Origin: Flaccisagitta enflata
Taxonomy: Eukaryota > Chaetognatha > Sagittoidea > Aphragmophora
Direction: 5' to 3'
Assembly: GCA_965153355.1 (NCBI GenBank)
Contig: OZ231126.1
Coordinates: 30,566,001 to 30,630,000, forward strand
DNA length: 64,000 nt
The notes below the pieces were generated by a model. It was not told the origin of the DNA. It was given only the letters and a program-made list of their open reading frames with translations, and made no database searches. The first letter of the stretch is position 1, and the number at the start of each line of letters is the position of its first letter. The position numbers and the translations under genes are program-made. Below, piece after piece: positions 13,991-49,600 of this stretch.

Positions 13991-14588
13991 TACTATCTAG
14001 GCGGAAAAAATCTTCCGACCTGTCATAAAAATGTATTCATTGGCGTTAAAATGAATACTAATCAGTAACAAATCCATCAATGATTAGAGTAAGTTCCCTG
14101 TGACTGAATTGGGGCCGCCATTTGTTGGTGAAGCGATTTGTGAAGCTTCTCAAGGTTTTCTGGAGTGAAGGCTTTCAAGATCTTTCTCGCGATTTTGTTT
14201 TACCTTTTCTTTTGCTACATTTAGACTTATAGCTTCCAAAAGACTCATCAAATCATAAAAAAATTGGTGACATAATTGAAGCCCTTCAAATTTGCAAGCA
14301 GGCAGCACAATCCGCATCTGTCTAGCTCATTGCGTTTAGAAGTAATTAAAAAAAGAGTGAAGTGATATCTTCAGAAAATGGTGTAGAAATGGCAAAAGTG
14401 AAATTGAAGTATTTCAATCAAAGTTGAATAGTTTTCGTACGCATAGAGCTAGAGGGATGCGGTTAGCGTAGATCTCTTACAAATTTGAAGGGCTTTTATT
14501 GCCTCACCAATTTTTTTGATGATTCAATGATTCTAACCTGAGATATTATGTAAACGTGCCGGAAGATTTTTTCCGCCTAGATAGTATT
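13991..14588. mobile_element. MITE, CTATCTAGGCGGAAAAAATC TIRs, TA duplication
   Basis: CTATCTAGGCGGAAAAAATC at the left and its complement GATTTTTTCCGCCTAGATAG at the right, both next to TA. It interrupts the transposase frame. A related degenerate copy lies at about 18240-18780. Confidence 0.75.
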
Positions 14589-15674
14589 TCCCGTCAGACA
14601 GTGCTTGTGAGTCATATCTTTGGTTGTAAATTCTTTGTAACCATCAAAAACCACGACAGCTTCATAGTTGGTATTTACATATTTGCTGTAGGTTTTCATA
14701 ATGCTTTCATAAGTGGAGCCACCTGACCAAGGAATCCTGTGTAGGAGAGCACCTCCATGACACCATCTGGGACAGAGGCTGCATTTTGATTAACGGTTGA
14801 CCAAATTGTGTCAGCAAGAGTGGATTTTTGTGCTTAATGCAGCAATTCAGGTGTTTCTGCAAGAGCCTTTGGAATGGTGGTTAATTCATGCTTGAAAACA
14901 GTTTCAGGACCGATACCGTCAGTCCTTTCAGCTGCTACAGCAAGGTTTTGAAACAAGATGGGTGACTGAAAATGCACAATTTCTCTATATACACCATTTT
15001 TGGAACCCGTGTTTACAGCCTGATCTTTCCTCTTAAAAGAAAAATCACTCACTTCCAATCATGACCTATCCTGGATGGCCCTATCTCTGTATGCTGCTCT
15101 CCACTCATTCTGGTGGTGTTTGTGCAGAAGCACATTGGGGCATAAAAGTGTCCACACATTGTGCTGTTCCTTACTCAACTTGTGTATGAGAAGCAGTTGA
15201 TGAGCTATTCCAGCGCACCTCAACATCATAAGATGATGTCATAACATGAAAAGATATCCTAGCTAAGTACTGATATGAAATTTTTACTTCATATGCACAA
15301 TTTTTTCCTATTTTTGTATCTATTTCTTTATTTTTGAAATATCGATTTTGGTGAATTTTCACCTATTTCACAGGTACTTACAAACATCCCCACCAACCGC
15401 TTTGCATAAACAATTTTTCAGTCAACTTTTTTTCTTTGCTCAGCACAGCCCATGTACAGTATCAAACCACCAAAAAAAACAGGGATACAATTTTTCTGAG
15501 GTCCGATCTGTTTATTTGCTAAAATCCCTCCTCTAATTGAAAATACCATTGCGACCGATTTTCGCCTTTGACATCACCATTACTACAGATATTCGCCATT
15601 GAAAATACCATTGCGACTGAAATTCGCCATTGAAATAACCATTGACACTGATATTCACATATAATCAAATATTC

Positions 15675-27554
<11,880 letters not shown>

Positions 27555-28574
27555 GATGTCAACGTTTAAAATACGAGACGGAAGATGATGGTAAAGATAT
27601 CTGAGTTGTGGACGACGATAAAGTGGACATGAAGACTAATCGCGAAAGAAGAAGAAGAGAAGGAGGGCTGAAATTTTCCGGGCAAAATTTGGACTTTTAT
27701 CAGCATATGACTTGAGATCAATCGGAATGAATTTTTAATCTTTTTTATTTCTTTTTTCTTTTTTGGCAAGCGTTTTTTTTTAAACTGTCTTCGTTTTGAT
27801 TTCCATGTATAAAAGTCAGCGATTGACAAAAAAATGGTTTGAGGATTTATCGTGACTTGAATTTTTCTTTTATCATGTTTCTAGTGACGCGCTTGTTTCA
27901 AAAAACGCGGTTGTTCCCGTCAAACGCGATTACAGTGTGAACACATATCATTGAATTTCACTGTCCCACGAGGGAGTGAGCGAAGTGAGTCGGCGAGCCC
28001 GTGAGCAAAGCCAGCGAGCGTAGCAAACCGCAGTGCGAGCGTAGCGAAGCGCAGAGCGAATAAGCGGAGTGAGCGATGCGAGCGAACGAACGTAGCGAGC
28101 GACCGAGTGGCCCGTTAAATACACGATTGTCTCTGACTAGAAACGTCCCCTATGGCTTTATGAGGTTCATCACTTTTGCTCATATTCATATCACATTTTG
28201 CGCATTTTGCAACGCGTCAGCAATATTTTCAAGTCTTCTTGTTGCGGTCATTATCTCGCCGAGTTTGTCATCAATCTCTTCGCTGCGCGCTCGTGGCTAA
28301 TATTGCAGAAAATCGCGCGCGTGAACACGCGGGCAGATGAAAACGCGCGCGTGCGTGTGCGTGTAACCCTGATTGGATGGAAACTCTGTAACACGAAAAC
28401 GGGTAAAAGCAAAAAAGATGACGCTTTTCGAGTATTTGGCGAAAGCATAAACACAAACAAAGGAACGGATAAAAAGTATAATGGAATACGATACTGAGTG
28501 AAAGGGAAAACAACGTTGTGTCATACTTGAAGTATTATTTTTATTTCGTCAAGTGAAATCATTCTGGTCTGGTT

Positions 28575-28618
<44 letters not shown>

Positions 28619-28871
28619 GTTTTTTTTTTCTTATTTTATCTTCCTTTTTTTTTGTATCATTTTTTAGTGTATTCTTGTTCATAAGTTAGATCTATGATCC
28701 ATAACTCTTCTGGATAGGATAAAATGAAAAAATGATAGCGAAACGGACGCATACTAGTACATGATTATGCCCATGGAAATGTGAATAAACGAATTAGTCA
28801 ATACGAGTAAATTTGGAATTGTTAAAAGTGAGCAAGAATTCATTTGAGCATTCTTGGTTGGAAGGTTGAAA
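27555..28871. promoter_or_regulatory. Presumed 5' region of gene A, with GCGAGCG repeat cluster
   Basis: 27966-28110 is a dense run of GAGCGNAGCGAG-type 9- to 10-bp units, and 28300-28365 is CpG-rich (GCGCGCGTG repeats), unlike the AT-rich surroundings. Position 400-800 bp upstream of the ATG suggests a promoter or CpG-rich control region, but no TATA or start site can be assigned. A T run of about 40 lies at 28579. Confidence 0.3.
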
Positions 28872-28969
28872 AACAAGGCCAACACCTATAAGTCGCGTGC
28901 AGGACAAAAATAACTGAACTGAACTGACTCCTTATTGTATCTTTTTATCGAAAATCAAACTTAAAAGCA

Positions 28970-29757
28970 ACCCAAAACAGACCCAAACCAGACCCAAACC
29001 AGACTCAAACCAGACTCAAACCAGACTCAAACCAGACTCAAACCAGACTCAAACCGGAATTAAACCAGACCTAAATCAGACATAAACCAGACATAAACCA
29101 GATTTAAGCCAGACTCAAACCAGACTCAAACCAGACTCAAACCAGACTCAAACCAGACTCAAACCAGACTCAAACCAGACTCAAACCAGACTCAAACCAG
29201 ACTCAAACCAGACTCAAACCAGACTCAAACCAGACTCAAACCAGACTCAAACCAGACTCAAACCAGACTCAAACCAGATTCAAAAAGACAGACCAAACCA
29301 GAAAAACCAGGCTCAAACCAGGCTCAAACCAGGCTCAAACTAGAATCAAACCAGACTCAAACCAGACTCAAACCAGACTCAAACCAGACTCAAACAAGAA
29401 TTAAACCAGACCAAAACCAGACCAAAACCAGACCAAAACCAGACCTAAATCAGACCTAAATCAGATCTAAATCAAACAAAAACCAGACACAAACCAGACA
29501 TACACCAGACCTAACCCAGACCTAAACCAGACATAAATCAGACATGAACCAGTCTTAAACCAGACTTAAACCAGACTTAAACCAGAGTTAAACCAGACTT
29601 AATCCAGACTTAAACCAGACTTAAACCATACTTATCTTCAATATCATTTTAACCAGCAGACTTAAACCAGCAGACTTAAACCATTAGACCTGCAGACTTA
29701 AACCATTAGATTTAAACCAGCAGACTTCAACCAGCAGACTTTAACCAGCAGACTTTA
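28970..29757. repeat. 11-bp minisatellite ACCAGACTCAA
   Basis: About 70 units with ACCAGACTTAA, ACCAGACATAA and ACCAGACCTAA variants. Confidence 0.95.
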
Positions 29758-30890
29758 ACCAAAATGACCAAAAATGACCAAAAATGACCAAAATGACCAA
29801 AATGACCAAAATGACCAAAATGACCAAAGATGACCAAAGATGACCATAAATGACCAAGAATGACCAATTTGGCCAAAATAACCAAAAATGACCAAAAATG
29901 ACCAAACATGACCAAAATGACCAAAAACGAACAAAAATGTCCAAAAAAGACCAAAAATGACCAAAAATAACAAAAATGGACCAAAAATGACCAAAAACGA
30001 CCAAAAATGACCAAAATGACCAAAAACGACCCAAAAATGACCAAAAATGACCAAAGATGACCAAAAATGACCAAATATGACCAAAAATTATCAAAGTGAC
30101 CTAAAATGACCTAAAATGACCTCAAATGACCTGAAAAGTCCAAAAATGACCAAAAATGACCAAAAATGACAAAAAATGACACAAAATGACCCAAGATGAC
30201 CCAAGATGACCCAAAATGACCAAAAATGATCAAAAATGACCAAAATTGATCAAAAATGACCAAAATGACCAACATGACCAAAATGCCCAAAAATGATAAA
30301 AAAAGACCAAAAATGACAAAAAATGATCAAAAATAGCCAGAAATGTCCAAAAATGACACAAAATGACCCAAAACAACCCAAAATGACCCAAAATGACCAA
30401 AAATGACCAAAAATGATCAAATATGACCAAAATTGATCAAAAATGACCAAAATGACCAAAATGACCAAAATGACCAAAAATGACCAAAAATGACCAAAAA
30501 TGACAAAAAAATGATCAAAAATAACCAGAAATGACCCAAAATGATCAAAAATGATCAAAAATGATCAAAAATGATCAAAAATGATCAAAAATGACCAAAA
30601 ATGACCAAAATGACCAAAATGGCCAAAATGACAAAAATGATCAAAGTGACCAAAAATGACCAAAAATGATCAAAAATGATTAAAAATGATTAGAAATGAT
30701 TAAAAATGATTATGAATGATCAAAAACGACCAAAAATGACCAAAAATGACCAAAAATGACCAAAATGACCAAAATGACCAAAATGACCAAAAATGACCAA
30801 AAATGACCAAAAATGACTAAAAGCAACCAAAAATGACCAAAAATGACTAAAAGCAACCAAAAATGACCAAAAATGACACATAAAAGCAAA
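29757..30890. repeat. 9- to 10-bp minisatellite AAAATGACCA
   Basis: More than 110 units. Phe/Trp/Ile-rich minus-strand frames (FWSFLVIFGHF) across it are artefacts of the period. Confidence 0.95.
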
Positions 30891-30979
30891 GTGTTACCGA
30901 CCGACCGACCGACCGACCGACGGACCGACCGACCGACCGACAGAGCGGGTTGTAGAGTCGCGTGCACGCGACTAAAAAT

Positions 30980-31823
30980 CTCTATCTTCCATAATATCAC
31001 TGTGCATCAGATGTAGGGTATGTACATGGCAAGATTGAGTGCTGCCAGGAATTTCAAATGCTTACTTTTCTGAGATTAGTGAGGGAGACAGTAGCATGGT
31101 GTTGAGCGATAAAAATAGACCTGATTCGATAAAGATTTTTAAAGATGATTTTGATAATGAAGCCCAAACTATGTTCCCTCTTCGAAGGAACTGATAAAAC
31201 GGCGCATGAAGTCAATAGAGTTGAGCTTCACGAGAACGCATGTCACGGGACTAAGCAAAAATATGCCTTACAGTGAAGCTGACTTATTGCCAAAATAGAA
31301 ACAACTACAAAAGTTTATTGGCGGGCATGCCTTATAAGCGGGTGCGCCCTAGCGGTGCTCCGCTGTATTTTAAAACTGTCATCGTTGTGTCATCATAAAG
31401 ATTCTTTTTGCAAACAAAAAATAAATCATCAACAAAAATAACAGGGTGACAAGATCATGAAATAACGTTCAATTGGTATCTTCATCCTAGCACATGAAAA
31501 GAGTAACAGTCACAGCCAGACAAAAACAGTTATTGACAAGTATAAAAGAGAATAAAATGCCCATTCAGTGTCCATGATCAACAGCGACATTTCATGATAC
31601 ATCATCACTAGAAAACAATTTAACAGCATGACATGGACACGACAATGACGACATGTTAAAAAAACCGGGTACAAAAAAGCCCGGTCAAGAAGATTAATGG
31701 CAAAGAAAGGCGGTTTTTTGAGTAGGTTGAATATTAATCATGAGTGATGGGTTAGAATTACGCACATTCAAGCATACTGAGAATAAAGCCCAGCTATCTA
31801 TAAAAATTGACATTCTACGTTTA
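30980..31823. other. Intergenic between genes B and A, no recognised feature
   Basis: AT-rich; no supported coding or repeat boundary. Confidence 0.4.
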
Positions 31824-32431
31824 ACCATGGCCAAAAAAAACAAAAACCGGACAACATGTTTGTCAGTATTTAACACCCAAGCAATGAGAAAAATTAAGGA
31901 AGATTAAGGACAGTTTTGAAGCTCTGCGAAAGATCTTTTATATGAGACATTGCTGGTTGTCTCAGCATTATTCGTTTAGAAATGGCATTGAAATGAAAAC
32001 AGATTGTCGGGAATTTGAGAATTCACTACAGAATTTTCATGTTTTTTGTTTAATTAACATAGGAAATAAACGCATTGAGTAAAAAATTTGTTCTTGACAC
32101 CATTTTGAAGAAAATTCGAAGCTCTTTAATTTGCTCATGGATATCAAGTAGCTGTGACAAATCTGAGTTGCATTATTAAGAAAAACGTTGAGACAAAAAT
32201 TTTTGATAGAAATAAAAGATATATATATAATATTTGCCTCTTTTCCAATCGGTGATATTTTTCTCCAAACCTATGCCATTTCACAACGAATAAAGCTACA
32301 GATACCAGCAAGGAGGCTGTAGAAAGAATTTTCGAAGATCTTTCTAATGGTCATGAATTTTTTATTGATCAAGCTTTTTGGTTAGCAGAAATAAGCAAAA
32401 CAAGTTGTCCGGTTATTTTCTTTGCCATTGT
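31824..32431. mobile_element. MITE, A(A/C)TATGGC-type TIRs, TA flanks
   Basis: Left TA|ACCATGGCCAAAAAAAAC..CGGACAA, right TTGTCCGGTTATTTTC..GCCATTGT|TA. Interior shared with 57466-58061 (ATGGCATT(G/A)(A/G)AATGAAAACAG). Confidence 0.7.
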
Positions 32432-32675
32432 TATGTCAGCAAAAGACACGTCACTTCTCTGCATAATAGTTTTTCTTGAGCAAAATGTTCGATAAAATAA
32501 TCTAATTAACCCCCATTGCATCGTAAATTCATCCTTCTCTCCCATTTTTTTTTTCGTGCTGATGGGTAAACGATGTGTAAAGATATGATCACATTGTTGT
32601 TAGCTTTGTTCCACGTCGATCGTAAGTAGGATGGCAATAGTAGAAATTACAAATAAAAGCAAAGTGAGTTCATTT

Positions 32676-32897
32676 CACTCCTTCATTTATTCATTCATTC
32701 ATTCATTCATTCCATTCATTCATTCCTTCCTTCCTTCCTTCCTTCCTTCCTTCCTTCCTTCCTTCCTTCCTTCCTTCCTTCCTTTCTTCCTTCCTTTCTT
32801 CCTTCCTTCCTTCCTTCCTTCCTTCCTTCCTTCCTTCCTTCCTTCCTTCCTTCAATCATTCATTCATTCATGCATTCATTTATTCATTCATTCAATC
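32676..32897. repeat. (CATT)n then (CCTT)n then (CATT)n
   Basis: Tetranucleotide array of about 220 bp. Confidence 0.95.
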
Positions 32898-33303
32898 AAC
32901 ACAGATCATAATCAAGGGTTAGAAAGACATTGTGGTGTGAGTGATTGTGTGTAACATATAATAATTGCGTCGTAGTCCGATGGAAGATGATATTCATAGT
33001 CAAAATCGGTTGATATGTGCCTAAAAACGTGACATATTACGCTTGGCAAATTATGGAATTAGACATGCAGCTGGGTAGCGAATAGAATTGTCTTTGACGC
33101 CGCGCGGCATATGGAACCCCCAAATACAGGTGGGAGGTCAAATTCTCGATGTTGGGTGTCGCACCAGCACGTCCTCGATGCTGAGCGTTACACTGCACAA
33201 ACAGTGCTAGGTGACACACCGTGCTAGAGGTTTTGATGCTAGGTGTCACACCACCACATTCTCGATGTTGGGTGTCGCACCGGCACGTCCTTAATGCTAG
33301 GTG

Positions 33304-44264
<10,961 letters not shown>

Positions 44265-44336
44265 CTAGCAAGCAAATGAGCAAATCATCAGACGTGGCTT
44301 TAGAATTGAAATGAGATCAATGACGATTTTTTTTAG
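44265..44336. promoter_or_regulatory. Immediate upstream region of gene B
   Basis: No recognisable core promoter element. A hairpin element sits 70 bp upstream of the ATG, so the transcription start may lie beyond it. Confidence 0.2.
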
Positions 44337-44497
44337 CTTTTTAGGTGCGCCAAAGCACCAGTTTAATATTAACAAAATTAATAGGCTGTGTCCGTTGGTT
44401 GGTTGGTTGGTTGGTTGGTCGGTTGGTCTGTCGGTCGGGTTACGGATTCGTTCGACGATCCACCCGGCGCACCTTATTGGCCTATTTGGCCTTGTTT
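44337..44497 (-). mobile_element. AACAAG/CTAAAA hairpin element, GGTGCG subfamily
   Basis: TTTTTAGGTGCGCCAAAGCACC, GGTTGGTTGG block, CCGGCGCACCTTATTGGCC, GGCCTTGTTT. Confidence 0.8.
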
Positions 44498-45321
44498 AAA
44501 GGCGTTAGCGTTAATCATTAAATAAAGTCCAACCCCATGTATTTCACAAGATCTGGACGTCGATGTTCCCTCCATAGCGAAGAACATTCGCAGTGTGCGT
44601 TTTCAATTTGAGCACTATGATTTCTTGATTTTTTAGAAAATTTTTGGAGGATAAAATGTTAATTTTGTGAAAAGACGCAATATTTTTTGTACATGAACTC
44701 TATCCTTTAGTTCGTTTTTTGTCCACCGTGAATTAGATTAGTTTTGTTGTAAATTTGACGCACAAATCACTTCCTTGTTTAATTCGTTTTGCATCAATTA
44801 TTTTGTGTACCATCATATTTTTTTGTCCACGGCCGTTAATTAGCGGGATTTTTCACATTTTCTAAAGATAAAAAAGAGGCGAAAGTTAATCAATTTAGTT
44901 TGGCAAAATATTGTCCGTTAAATCATTCGGTCCGAAGCCACGTGCGCGTGCGGTGGATACGCAGTTGCGCGCCATGTCTCAGATCATATCCGTGGCTGGG
45001 ATGGATTTCATTTAACTGGAAATGCGTTGCTAATCTCAAGAAGCCCAACCACAAATTCCGCAAAGAATTAGAGCATTTCAGGGTAATAGTAAGCAATGCC
45101 AAATAATGACCAATATGTGCGCCTCGCTGAACAATTTCTAAGAATGAACGTTGTTTAGCAACGAATGATGTTTTATGAATGAATGATCATCAATGAATGG
45201 AAGATTAAATGGACAAAATGAATGATTCTCTGCACAATTTTGTTTTTTTTTCCGAATCCTCCGCCAGAGCGAAGCTTTAATTGAATAGCTTCGGGCGGTA
45301 ATACATACCCGGCCAACCCTT

Positions 45322-45415
45322 AGTCCTAAAGCTAACCCTGTCCCTAACCCTAACCCTAAAACTATCCCCAACCCTAACCCTAACCCTAAACCCGCCCCTA
45401 ACCCTAATTCTAAAG
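45322..45415. repeat. Interstitial telomere-like repeats (CCCTAA)n
   Basis: CCCTAACCCTAACCCTAA motifs with variants, about 90 bp. Confidence 0.75.
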
Positions 45416-45826
45416 ACCGCTTAAAAAGTCTTAAAAATAAAAGATCACAGATGATCGTACAATAGTACCGATTAGGACGGCGCTGTTCTTTTGTTGAAAT
45501 TCCCTCAGTTTTTGTGTTTCTCACGAATGCGTCGCCGACCGACCAACGGACGCAGTCTCTCATACATACTTAGATATGAGAGGACGCACATAATAAGTTT
45601 TCTAGTTTCATTAATGGCAAAAAGGCAGCTTCCGCACCAATGTAACTTTACAGAATCTTCTAAGATGTTTTTTCATAAAATTATGAGACATTGCTTCCAC
45701 TGTAAATCAATCCGATTAGTGCCGTTATGGTGCAATTCTCAATTAGCGTACAAACATTTCCTTTTTTCTAATATTCAATTTTTCAGACAGAAACTCCTTT
45801 GTATCAATTACTGGAGACGAATATTT

Positions 45827-46045
45827 GTAGTTGCGGACACGCAACTCTGTAAGAGACTTTATCCGTCCGTCCGTCCGTTGGTCCATCCACAGGTCCGTGG
45901 TGATCGAGTTGATAAGTGGAAAAACGTGCACTTTTGATACTTTTTGTGAATGTTTGTGTGTGGGGTTGAGGGTTTGGGTGTAGATGGGGGTTGGAAGCCC
46001 CTGCCCACCCGTCCGCAACGATATTGTGACCCCGCGTCACTTGTT
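45827..46045 (-). mobile_element. AACAAG hairpin element, GTGACGCGGGGTCAC variant
   Basis: TAGTTGCGGACACGCAAC, CCGTCCGTCC block, CCACCCGTCCGCAACG, GTGACCCCGCGTCACTTGTTT. Confidence 0.8.
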
Positions 46046-46659
46046 TGTCATTGTCTTCAATCTTATCTTTTGGATAAATCTATATACAATACATTTATAG
46101 ATTTTTTTCTTTTTTTGCGCTAAATTTCTCTTTCTCGGCGTTTTGAAAGGTTAAGAATGAAAAGATTGTTATGAAGTAAAATCTCCAACCGAAAAACAAC
46201 TTGACTATTTGAAATTGTCACAGTTTTAAAGATCAACTTGTTGGAAGCATTAAGGCTTTAAGCATAAGTCGAACGACGTTTGACTGATAGAAAAAGGGAA
46301 ACAATGGATGTGTGAATACAAAAGCACGCAGCTGTTGTTGTAAATAACATTGGCATTTACACAACAAAGCTAGACATAATCGTCAGTTAATATTCATGAG
46401 AAGGATCGTAAAATGCAGAAGGCGATTTTGTTCGCGGCTACTTGGCCATTGGATATCATTTTTTGAAGGACACCTGTTACGCATTTGATCGGACAAAATC
46501 TGCACAGGCTGCTTAGCATTGTATTTCTTTTGTGTTTTACTTTTTTCAATTTTCCTTTTTTCAATAGTTACAGTAAAGTAGATAGTTATGATGCAATTAT
46601 CTGGCAAAAAATACATAACGACGCAAGTAGATTATGTCATGGGTCATTTTGATAAAAAG

Positions 46660-49600
46660 AACAAGGCCGGGGACACGGCCAATACCAGTTGCGGACGGGT
46701 GGGCAGGTGATTTAGGTGTTTGGGTGGTTTTAGGGGTGTCGGTGATGGTGATTTGGGGGTTTTGGGTGGTGGTTGGGTATATAACGCCTCTAGTATGCCA
46801 AAACGACCCATAGTGTTGGTGATTTAGGTGTTTGGGTGGTTTTAGGGGTGTCGGTGATGGTGATTTGGGGGTTTTGGGTGGTGGTTGGGTATATAACGCC
46901 TCTAGTATGCCAAAACGACCCATAGTGTTGGTGATTTAGGTGTTTGGGTGGTTTTAGGGGTGTCGGTGATGGTGATTTGGGGGTTTTGGGTGGTGGTTGG
47001 GTATATAACGCCTCTAGTATGCCAAAACGACCCATAGTGTTGGTGATTTAGGTGTTTGGGTGGTTTTAGGGGTGTCGGTGATGGTGATTTGGGGGTTTTG
47101 GGTGGTGGTTGGGTATATAACGCCTCTAGTATGCCAAAACGACCCATAGTGTTGGTGATTTAGGTGTTTGGGTGGTTTTAGGGGTGTCGGTGATGGTGAT
47201 TTGGGGTTTGGGTGGTGGTTGGGTATATAATCTAGTATGTCCCTACACTCCGGATAGAGTTGGTGATTTAGGTGTTTGGGTGGTTTTAGGGGTGTCGGTG
47301 ATGGTGATTTGGGGGTTTTGGGTGGTGGTTGGGTATATAACGCCTCTAGTATGCCAAAACGACCCATAGTGTTGGTGATTTAGGTGTTTGGGTGGTTTTA
47401 GGGGTGTCGGTGGTGATTTGGGGTTTTGGGTGGTGGTTGGGTATATAACGCCTCTAGTATGCCAAAACGACCCATAGTGTTGGTGATTTAGGTGTTTGGG
47501 TGGTTTAGAGGTGTCAGTGGATGGTGATTTGGGGGTTTTGGTGGTGGTTGGGTATATAACGCCTCTAGTGTGCCAAAAGCGACCCATAGTGTTGGTGATT
47601 TAGGTGTTTGGGTGGTTTTAGGGGTGTCGGTGATGGTGATTTGGGGGTTTTGGGTGGTGGTTGGGTATATAACGCCTCTAGTATGCCAAAACGACCCATA
47701 GTGTTGGTGATTTAGGTGTTTGGGTGGTTTTAGGGGTGTCGGTGATGGTGATTTGGGGGTTTTGGGTGGTGGTTGGGTATATAACGCCTCTAGTGCAAAA
47801 CGACCCATAGTGTTGGTGATTTAGGTGTTTGGGTGGTTTTAGGGGTGTCGGTGGTGATTTGGGGTTTGGGTGGTGGTTGGGTATATAACGCCTCTAGTAT
47901 GCCAAAACCACCCATAGTGTTGGTGATTTAGGTGTTTGGGTGGTTTTAGGGGTGTCGGTGATGGTGATTTGGGGGTTTTGGGTGGTGGTTGGGTATATAA
48001 CGCCTCTAGTATGCCAAAACACCCATAGTGTTGGTGATTTAGGTGTTTGGGTGGTTTTAGGGGTGTAGGTGATGGTGATTTGGGGGTTTTGGGTGGTGGT
48101 TGGGTATATAACGCCTCTAGTATGCCAAAACGACCCATAGTGTTGGTGATTTAGGTGTTTGGGTGGTTTTAGGGGTGTTGGTGATGGTGATTTGGGGGTT
48201 TTGGGTGGTGGTTGGGTATATAACGCCTCTAGTATGCCAAAACCACCCATAGTGTTGGTGATTTAGGTGTTTGGGTGGTTTTAGGGGTGTCGGTGATGGT
48301 GATTTGGGGGTTTTGGGTGGTGGTTGGGTATATAACGCCTCTAGTATGCCAAAACCACCCATAGTGTTGGTGATTTAGGTGTTTGGGTGGTTTTAGGGGT
48401 GTCTGGTGATGGTGATTTGGGGGTTTTGGGTGGTGGTTGGGTATATAACGCCTCTAGTATGCCAAAACCACCCATAGTGTTGGTGATTTAGGTGTTTGGG
48501 TGGTTTTTGGGGTGTCGGTGATGGTGATTTGGGGGTTTTGGGTGGTGGTTGGGTATATAACGCCTCTAGTATGCCAAAACCACCCATAGTGTTGGTGATT
48601 TAGGTGTTTGGGTGGTTTTAGGGGTGTCGGTGATGGTGATGGTGATTTGGGGTTTTGGGTGGTGGTTGGGTATATAACGCCTCTAGTATGCCAAAACGAC
48701 CCATAGTGTTGGCGATTTAGGTGTTTAGGTGAATTAGGGGTGTTGGTGATGGTGATTTGGGGGTTTTGGGTGGTGGTTGGGTATATAACGCCTCTAGTAT
48801 GCCAAAACGACCCATAGTGTTGGTGATTTAGGTGTTTGGGTGGTTTTTAGGTGTCGGTGATGGTGATTTGGGGGTTTGGGTGGTGGTTGGGTATATAACG
48901 CCTCTAGTATGCCAAAACGACCCATAGTGTTGGTGATTTAGGTGTTTGGGTGGTTTTAGGGGTGTCGGTGATGGTGATTTGGGGTTTTGGGTGGTGGTTG
49001 GGTATATAACGCCTCTAGCCAAAACGCCCCATAGTGTTGGTGATTTAGGTGTTTGGGTGGTTTTAGGGGTGTCGGTGATGGTGATTTGGGGGTTTTGGGT
49101 GGTGGTTGGGTATATAACGTCTCTAGTATGCCAAAGCGACCCATAGTGTTGGTGATTTAGGTGTTTGGGTGGTTTTAGGGTGTAATGGTGATTTGGGGGT
49201 TTTGGGTGGTGGTTGGTTATATAACGCTCTAGTATGCCAAAACCACCCAGTGTTGGTGATTTAGGTGTTTGGGTGGTTTTAGGGGTGTCGGTGATGGTGA
49301 TTTGGGGGTTTTGGGTGGTGGTTGGGTATATAACGCCTCTAGTATGCCAAAAACCATAGTGTTGGTGATTTAGGTGTTTGGGTGGTTTTAGGGTGTGTGA
49401 TGGTGGTTGGGGTTTTGGGTGGTGGTTGGGTATATAACGCCTCTAGTATGCCAAAACCACCCATAGTGTTGGTGATTTAGGTGTTTGGGTGGTTTTAGGG
49501 GTGTCGGTGATGGTGATTTGGGGGTTTTGGGTGGTGGTTGGGTATATAACGCCTCTAGTATGCCAAAACGACCCATAGTGTTGGTGATTTAGGTGTTTGG

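Larger units (their letters stand above)
12425..15240 (-). pseudogene. Decayed transposase-like gene (GCDTT / VVFDGY family)
   Basis: Minus-strand fragments in order: EVSDFSFKRKDQAVNTGS (near 15055); STLADTIWSTVNQNAASVPD (near 14810); VVVFDGYKEFTTKDMTHK (near 14670); FLSDPKNKQQFTDFL (near 13340); SSCHVFHDQADVDLFIVQKA with SMDTVLIRDDTELLV (near 13285); FLHAFVGCDTTPCLFGIGK (near 13030); and a Cys-rich tail CNCTTDCGTARCTSKKHG..CRGS (near 12560). These match in order a protein family widespread in animal genomes that I know only as uncharacterised and transposon-like. Stops and frameshifts break it, and two other elements are inserted in the frame. It is not functional here. Confidence 0.75.
11160..15539 (-). 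mobile_element. DNA transposon with TIRs, ATT target duplication, degenerate transposase-like gene and nested insertions
   Basis: The left end reads TAGAGGAGGGATTTAACAAATA and the right end is its complement (TATTTGCTAAAATCCCTCCTCTA). The inverted repeats continue inward for over 150 bp (AAAATTGTATCCCTG, GCGGTTGGT) once an inserted element at 11192-11979 is discounted. ATT flanks both ends, and the unbroken flank CGCCATTGAAAATACC occurs intact at about 15596, which gives the empty site. Inside are a decayed protein frame (12425-15240) and insertions at 11192-11979, 13359-13908 and 13991-14588. Confidence 0.75.
28872..30979 (+). mobile_element. Hairpin element expanded by internal satellites
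   Basis: Left end AACAAGGCCAACACC, AGTCGCGTGC; right end (GACC)n, GCGGGTTGTAGAGTCGCGTGCACGCGAC + TAAAAA. Between them 28970-29757 is (ACCAGACTCAA)n and 29757-30890 is (AAAATGACC)n. The copy at 50764-51005 has the same order in miniature. Confidence 0.75.

Noticed and set aside
29727-31000. Phe/Trp/Gly/His-rich minus-strand frames
   Set aside because: Artefact of a 9- to 10-bp minisatellite.
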